From: Fomitopsis serialis
Taxonomy: Eukaryota > Basidiomycota > Agaricomycetes > Polyporales > Fomitopsidaceae
NCBI RefSeq assembly: GCF_022376445.1
Contig: NW_025955005.1
Span: 186,001-250,000 of the forward strand
Direction of reading: 5' to 3'
Length of the DNA: 64,000 nt
The notes under the pieces are model-generated. The model did not search any database. It worked only from the letters and a program-made list of their open reading frames with translations, and was not told where the DNA came from. Position numbers and translations under genes: made by a program. Shown here in pieces: positions 59,724 through 64,000 of the stretch; positions within the stretch are counted from its first letter, which is position 1; each line of letters starts with the position of its first letter.

Positions 59724-60243
59724 CGGGGCTGGGAGGAGGGAGTGAGGGGAACGGGGACGGAGGTGAAGATCAAGGTCGATCAACGTCACAATGCACGCGT
59801 CCTGACGCGTACAGGTCACGCGTTTCTTGTCACACCGCGACGCCGACGCGGTGGTGGCGTCCCCCATTATGCCTCCGCCAACTACTTGGACCTTAGAACT
59901 CACTGAGCACTTGGAGCTGCTGTAGGAAGCTAGCCCACAATTTTCCCTTCTATGACGTCTACTGCTGAGCTGCGCTTCGCAGACGTTGCGATGTTACGCA
60001 GGCTTAGCCACCAGGACTGAGAACAAAGCTCAACAAACGGCTCGGACAGCGACTCGGAAGACAGCTACAACTTGTGTCATTATCGTTACGAAGATTACAT
60101 CGTGTACCGTCCTAGGCCGAACATCCAGGATAATACAGTACCATCAAAAGTTATACTAACAAGGTATATTCCAAATACGTGACGGAATAGAGACGAAATA
60201 ACGAAAAGAAAAATCGTTGGGGCTGACATTCGAGATCGTGAAG
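59724..60243. other. Intergenic region, no gene recognised
   Basis: About 520 bases between the importin start and the MARVEL gene stop. A somewhat AT-rich stretch lies at about 60100-60220. No coding or RNA signal was seen. Confidence 0.5.
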
Positions 60244-61028
60244 CTAGGCAATGAGTTGACCTCTGAGGCCATCTCCGCGGCGTGAAGCTGTGAAGCCTCG
60301 GAAGAAGACAACAACCAGCGCGAAGGTGATCATGATCCTGTACGTGATTCAGTATGATGGACCACGCGCATCAAAAGGGGTGACCTGTACGTACCATTCG
60401 ATCCACGCAAAGGCTTCCAAGGCGTTCAGCTGACCGCAGTATGTGTAATGGATGCTTCCATGAAATGATTGTCAGTGTGGCATGACACAAGCGACAACGA
60501 ACGACGTACTTGCAGTCCAGCCCGCCATTGAGGGCGGATGTGATGCTAGCGGCCGCAGCGACCCAAAGCACCCAGGTGATGAACAGGCTAGCCACGACAG
60601 TCAGCCTTCTCTGTCGAGACGATACTATAGCCCGCGCGGCACGTACAATACTCCATGGCTCATTACACTCGTGGCAACCGAGCCCGTGGACGCGGAGTGC
60701 CAGAAGAGCGCGAGGTAGAACAGGGAGAAGAACACGGTCCAGCAGGACGTGAAGAGGATGTACCGCGTGCGGTCGCGCACGGAGTGGCTCAAGTAATTGT
60801 GGTGCGAGTTGTACATGCCCGTGAGCCATCCTGAGATTGCGACCTGTGTGGCGTCAGCCTGACTGCTAGACGGCTGTACTGAAGCAAGCACGCACCTCGA
60901 TGATCCCGAAGAAAACAATCAGGCCAAACACGACTACGATGTTCGAAGTTAGTACGGTCGGTCCTGTATGACGACCAGCAAAACGCACTCGGGTGTCCCC
61001 TCCGCACGTGGTTGTCAAAGTTGACCAT
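60244..61028 (-). CDS. MARVEL-domain four-span membrane protein
   Basis: The start at 61028 gives MVNFDNHVRRGHP, spliced to VVFGLIVFFGIIE and VAISGWLTGMYNSHHNYLSH. Spans two to four follow (YILFTSCWTVFFSLFYLALF, LFITWVLWVAAAASITSAL, IMITFALVVVFFRGF). A Cys in the loop GGLDC and the segment IHYTYCGQLNALEAFAWIEW precede the last span. The basic tail ASRRGDGLRGQLIA ends at 60244. MARVEL proteins act in membrane microdomains and vesicle traffic; fungal members of this type have no assigned function. Exons: five or six, short introns. Confidence is high for topology and moderate for family name. Confidence 0.82.
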
Positions 61029-61810
61029 GGTGTCTCAATAGATGCAAGTCTTAGCAGCAGTAGATCGTGAGGCGTGTAGATGAGCAGGTCGTGACGGTCG
61101 TCGCAGAAGGGCGTAGGTGAGGAGGAAGGGGCAGACACAGGCGGGAAGAGGTGTGCTGCGGCTGACGGGGGCGGTCTGAAAACCAACGGGTGGATGCCCG
61201 CCGCCTTTTGGGCGCGCCGCGCGATGATGCATGGGCTGGAGTGCGAAGGCTGCAAGCGCGTGACGTCACAGCATCTGCCTGGCCCGCAGTCTCCGGCTAG
61301 TCCGTTCTGGGAACCTCATGTGTCCCGGCTTCCCGGAGACGGTGGACACGGGTCAGCACAGATAGCCATGTAAGAATTGGTCTATGTACTTACCATGAGC
61401 ATAACGACACTAGAGTTGCACTAGAGTACTGTCTCGTTCATTCCGGGTGCATACTCGTCTGAGACGGTCTGACCGAGTACGCTGACCCGGCCGAGATACC
61501 GGTAGGCGTCAGTACATATGTGTGTGCGCAGTACCGTGTAAGCCTATGAGTGTCATCGGCGGGCTCAAAGATCACTCTGAGAGAACGTCGCGGTAGCCCT
61601 GTTAACCCCATAACCCAACTTGATTTCAGCATCGAGCGACTAGCACAAGGCGTGATCTAAGCACAAAAGAGGACAGCACACATAGAGAGAGAGTGAGAGA
61701 GCGACCCATCATGCATGCGCCGTAAGAAAAGTGAGAAGAACCCCCAGGGTTCGCATCATGACCCAAAGCCCGTCCAACACCGTTCGTCCCAACCAACATC
61801 ACCGCACAGC
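61029..61810. other. Intergenic region, no gene recognised
   Basis: About 780 bases between the MARVEL start and the protease stop (both genes on the minus strand). It holds the MARVEL promoter and the protease 3' flank. No coding signal. Confidence 0.5.
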
Positions 61811-63665
61811 TCAGTTTGACGTCGCGTTCGTGAACTGCGTCGCGGCGAAGCCGACCTGGTTGTTCGCAGTGTCGTACACGGAGAGGTACCGCTCGAGGAA
61901 GCTGAAGCCGTTGATGAAGTCGAGGCCCGCGCCGGACTGCGTGCCGATGTCGCTCACAACCATGTAGATCTGGTCGGCGTTGCCGCCGATCACTGAATTG
62001 AGCGAGCGCTGTGGGGGGGCGGAGCGCAGTCAGGTTTCCGCCTACATTCATGACTGTGCTAGACATGGGGACTCACAGGCCAGATCTGAGCGTTAGCTGT
62101 AAGCTCGTAGGATTGCTGCAGGGCATGAACGGAAAAGTCAGCTCGAGCCGACGAAACGAGGAAAGAAGCGACCACGCACGCCGCCAATGTTGAAGAACAT
62201 GCTCTGGAGGCTGTTGAAGGCCGCGTTGGAGAGCGTCAACAGGCCCGTGGTCTGGTCCTGAGTCGCGCCGGTGGCCTGCTGGTAAGCCTGGAACGCATCT
62301 GTCGCCGCCGTAAGCCGATGACCTCGGTACCCCAGTAGCTCCGCTCACCAGTCGCCATCAGGATCAAGGTGGTACCAGTGTCGACGATGCCCGCAGTCGT
62401 GTCGAGGATGGTGGTGTTCGACGAGCCATACGTAATTGACTGGTCGATGCCCCAGAACTCGCTCGCCGGTGAGGTCGTCGTCAGCGGACTGGCAAAGCCC
62501 ATCAGAATTCACACACATGAAACCGTATCCGTCAGAGAGCGCACTCACACGAAGGCGACATCGCCGACGGTCTTGGAGCTGTCGACGCTGCCGAAGGTGA
62601 GCTCGCCGTTGGTGTCGTTAGCTGAGGCAGGCGGGGCGAAGAAGACGGAGACGAGGTTCTGGCCGATGACACCCTGCGAGAAGAGGTTGTCGGTCACTGT
62701 CGTATTGAGAAAGGGTCAGCGGTCGCCCTAGTCGTGTCCAGTAGGAACGGCATCACCTGTAGGGACTTGGGTCTGTGAGTTCTGGCCGCCGACTGTGCCG
62801 ACGGTCAAGTCGGTAGGTCCGATCCTGGACACGCCCGAATGTTAGCGACTATCGAATGCCTGGTGAATGGTAACATACCCCATGATACCGTCGATGCCCT
62901 CAAACCCTTCAGCCTGCTGGGCCACGCCGATGGACTGCCCGGTGATCGCGAGGTCGCCGAGCTGGACATTGTCCGTGAACTCTTCGCCCTCGAATGCACC
63001 GGATCCATAGCTAACTTCCTGCGGGCGGTGTATATGTCAGTGGCTGAACATCTGGATATAGTATAAGATTGACGTACGACTTGTTGGCCCGTTGACTTGG
63101 ACGTTGAGGTTTGCACATAGGCTTGGCTGGCACCGACCCAGGTGTTGGAGGAACCGGTGTCGACCAAAAGAGTGTCTGATCATCTTGTCAGAGATGAGAT
63201 TGACAGATTTAATGTTTGCTCACATGTTGTCGGAGGGTTACCAACACCGACCTATGGGGCAAGATTGAGTATGTATCACCCGATCGAAGGTGTCGGTACC
63301 TACGCTGACGACATAGTCCTCTCCCTGGTTTGTCGCAGCGACGTTAACGTCGCTGGCCTGGCTGCCAGAAGCTGCCGCTGCCGCCGCAGTCGCTGTGGCA
63401 TTCGCAGTCGCTGTGGCATTCGCCGCGCCCGCGCCGGCAGCATTGCCGTTACCTTTATGGTGCTTCTTCGCGTTGCGAAGAGCCTTGCGCCCTCCCTGGA
63501 GGAGCGCGGCACGAGTCCGGTCGGCCTTGAGAACGTTACGGATGCCCAATTGGCCAGTGCGCCTGGCCATGGGAGCGTGATGCGGTTGTTGCGGACGCGG
63601 ACGGGGCTCGCGGCGACGGCCAGCGCGAGGACGAGGGTCAGGAGCAGAAAAGAGCGAAGCGCCAT
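61811..63665 (-). CDS. Secreted aspartic protease (polyporopepsin-like, A1), with an apparent frameshift in the propeptide
   Basis: Pepsin-fold endopeptidase. The signal peptide is MALRSFLLLTLVLALAVAAS from ATG 63663-63665. A low-complexity Ala/Thr/Asn propeptide contains a perfect 18-base direct repeat. Both catalytic sites are intact: VDTGSSNTWVG (about 63160) and VDTGTTLILMA (about 62380). Other family blocks are VSYGSGAFEGEEF, GIDGIMGIGPTDL and GFSFLERYLSVYDTANNQVG, and the stop is at 61811. The signal peptide and the rest of the protein are in different frames: after RITLP the propeptide continues as MARRTGQLGIRNVLKADR one base off, at the C run read as GGG at 63571-63573. No intron can repair it. 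This is either an assembly error or a recent inactivating deletion. A TATA box lies upstream. Confidence 0.88.
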
Positions 63666-64000
63666 GCTGGCAATGAAGAAACCAAGAGGGGCAGCAGGTC
63701 AACTGGCGGGAAAGGGGAACAGGGGGGAAGTTGCGAACATGGTCGTGCGTGGGCTTTTATATAGTGAGGACGGGGCATTGTGCCGTGCGACGCATGGTAT
63801 TGGCTCGAGTAGCCGCCGAAAGGACCTGATTGTGCCCGAATGCAGCTGCCGGCATTATCGCATTGTGCTGCGGGCGGGCGGCCTGGTCATCGTGCGACGG
63901 CCACATGCAGTAGCATCACGCTCCCTCGCGGGCAGAAGGCGTGCGGATATATCACTTGATCTGCACAGGAAACACCAGCCTGCTCAGCATTGCGAAGAGA
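63666..64000. other. Upstream region of the aspartic protease
   Basis: Promoter side of the protease to the window edge. Apart from the TATA element, nothing specific was recognised. Confidence 0.45.
63754..63764 (-). promoter_or_regulatory. TATA box of the aspartic protease gene
   Basis: On the minus strand the sequence reads CTATATAAAAG, about 90 bases before the ATG at 63665. This is a near-consensus element and typical of strongly expressed secreted proteases. Confidence 0.6.

Noticed and set aside
63540..63600. An intron repairing the protease frameshift
   Set aside because: No GT-AG pair of realistic length fits between signal peptide and propeptide.

Overview
This is nuclear DNA from a filamentous fungus, almost certainly an agaricomycete basidiomycete and probably a polypore. 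Genes are cut by many introns of about 50-60 bases, coding DNA is GC-rich, and the gene set fits that group: a polyporopepsin-type aspartic protease, DUF6533 membrane proteins, an adenylation-reductase synthetase, a Crinkler-kinase relic, a GMC oxidoreductase relic and a fungal RNA-dependent RNA polymerase. No prokaryotic or viral block was seen.

Layout. 0-7 kb: 3' end of a UNC-45/She4 myosin chaperone, then an NRPS-like (A-T-R) gene carrying four apparent one-base deletions. 7-12 kb: class I myosin. 12-14.4 kb: a broken Crinkler-kinase gene between two diverged copies of the myosin 3' end. 14.4-18 kb: alkaline ceramidase, an intron-containing tRNA-Cys, and the alpha subunit of mitochondrial processing peptidase. 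17.9-21.5 kb: a BRCA2/Brh2 orthologue with a cluster of BRC-like FxxA repeats. 21.5-23.6 kb: a repeat-rich spacer with a GMC oxidoreductase relic. 23.6-34 kb: OAC1-type mitochondrial carrier, secreted carboxylesterase, CorA Mg transporter, cytochrome P450. 34-37.6 kb: nothing recognisable. 37.6-42.4 kb: RNA-dependent RNA polymerase. 43-49 kb: two DUF6533 paralogues. 49-53 kb: U1A/U2B''-type spliceosomal protein and a membrane-anchored LysM protein. 53-64 kb: NAD malic enzyme, importin-9, MARVEL protein, secreted aspartic protease.

How the genes relate. They are mostly unlinked housekeeping genes. The clearest functional pairing is the myosin chaperone with a class I myosin about 5.7 kb downstream. 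BRCA2 and the RNA polymerase are both genome-maintenance or genome-defence factors but are not obviously co-regulated. LysM protein and malic enzyme are divergent and share a 347-base promoter.

Most interesting observations: (1) the catalytic DYDGD motif of the RNA polymerase is encoded by a 12-base microexon whose skipping would keep the frame while removing the catalytic core; (2) that same region is a roughly 920-base stretch almost free of CpG; (3) a cluster of seven AACATTG/CAATGTT words beside long T and C runs, a hairpin and a gene relic; (4) a duplicated myosin tail flanking a dead Crinkler-kinase gene. Exon boundaries were read by eye from splice signals and family motifs, so internal boundaries are less certain than gene identities.
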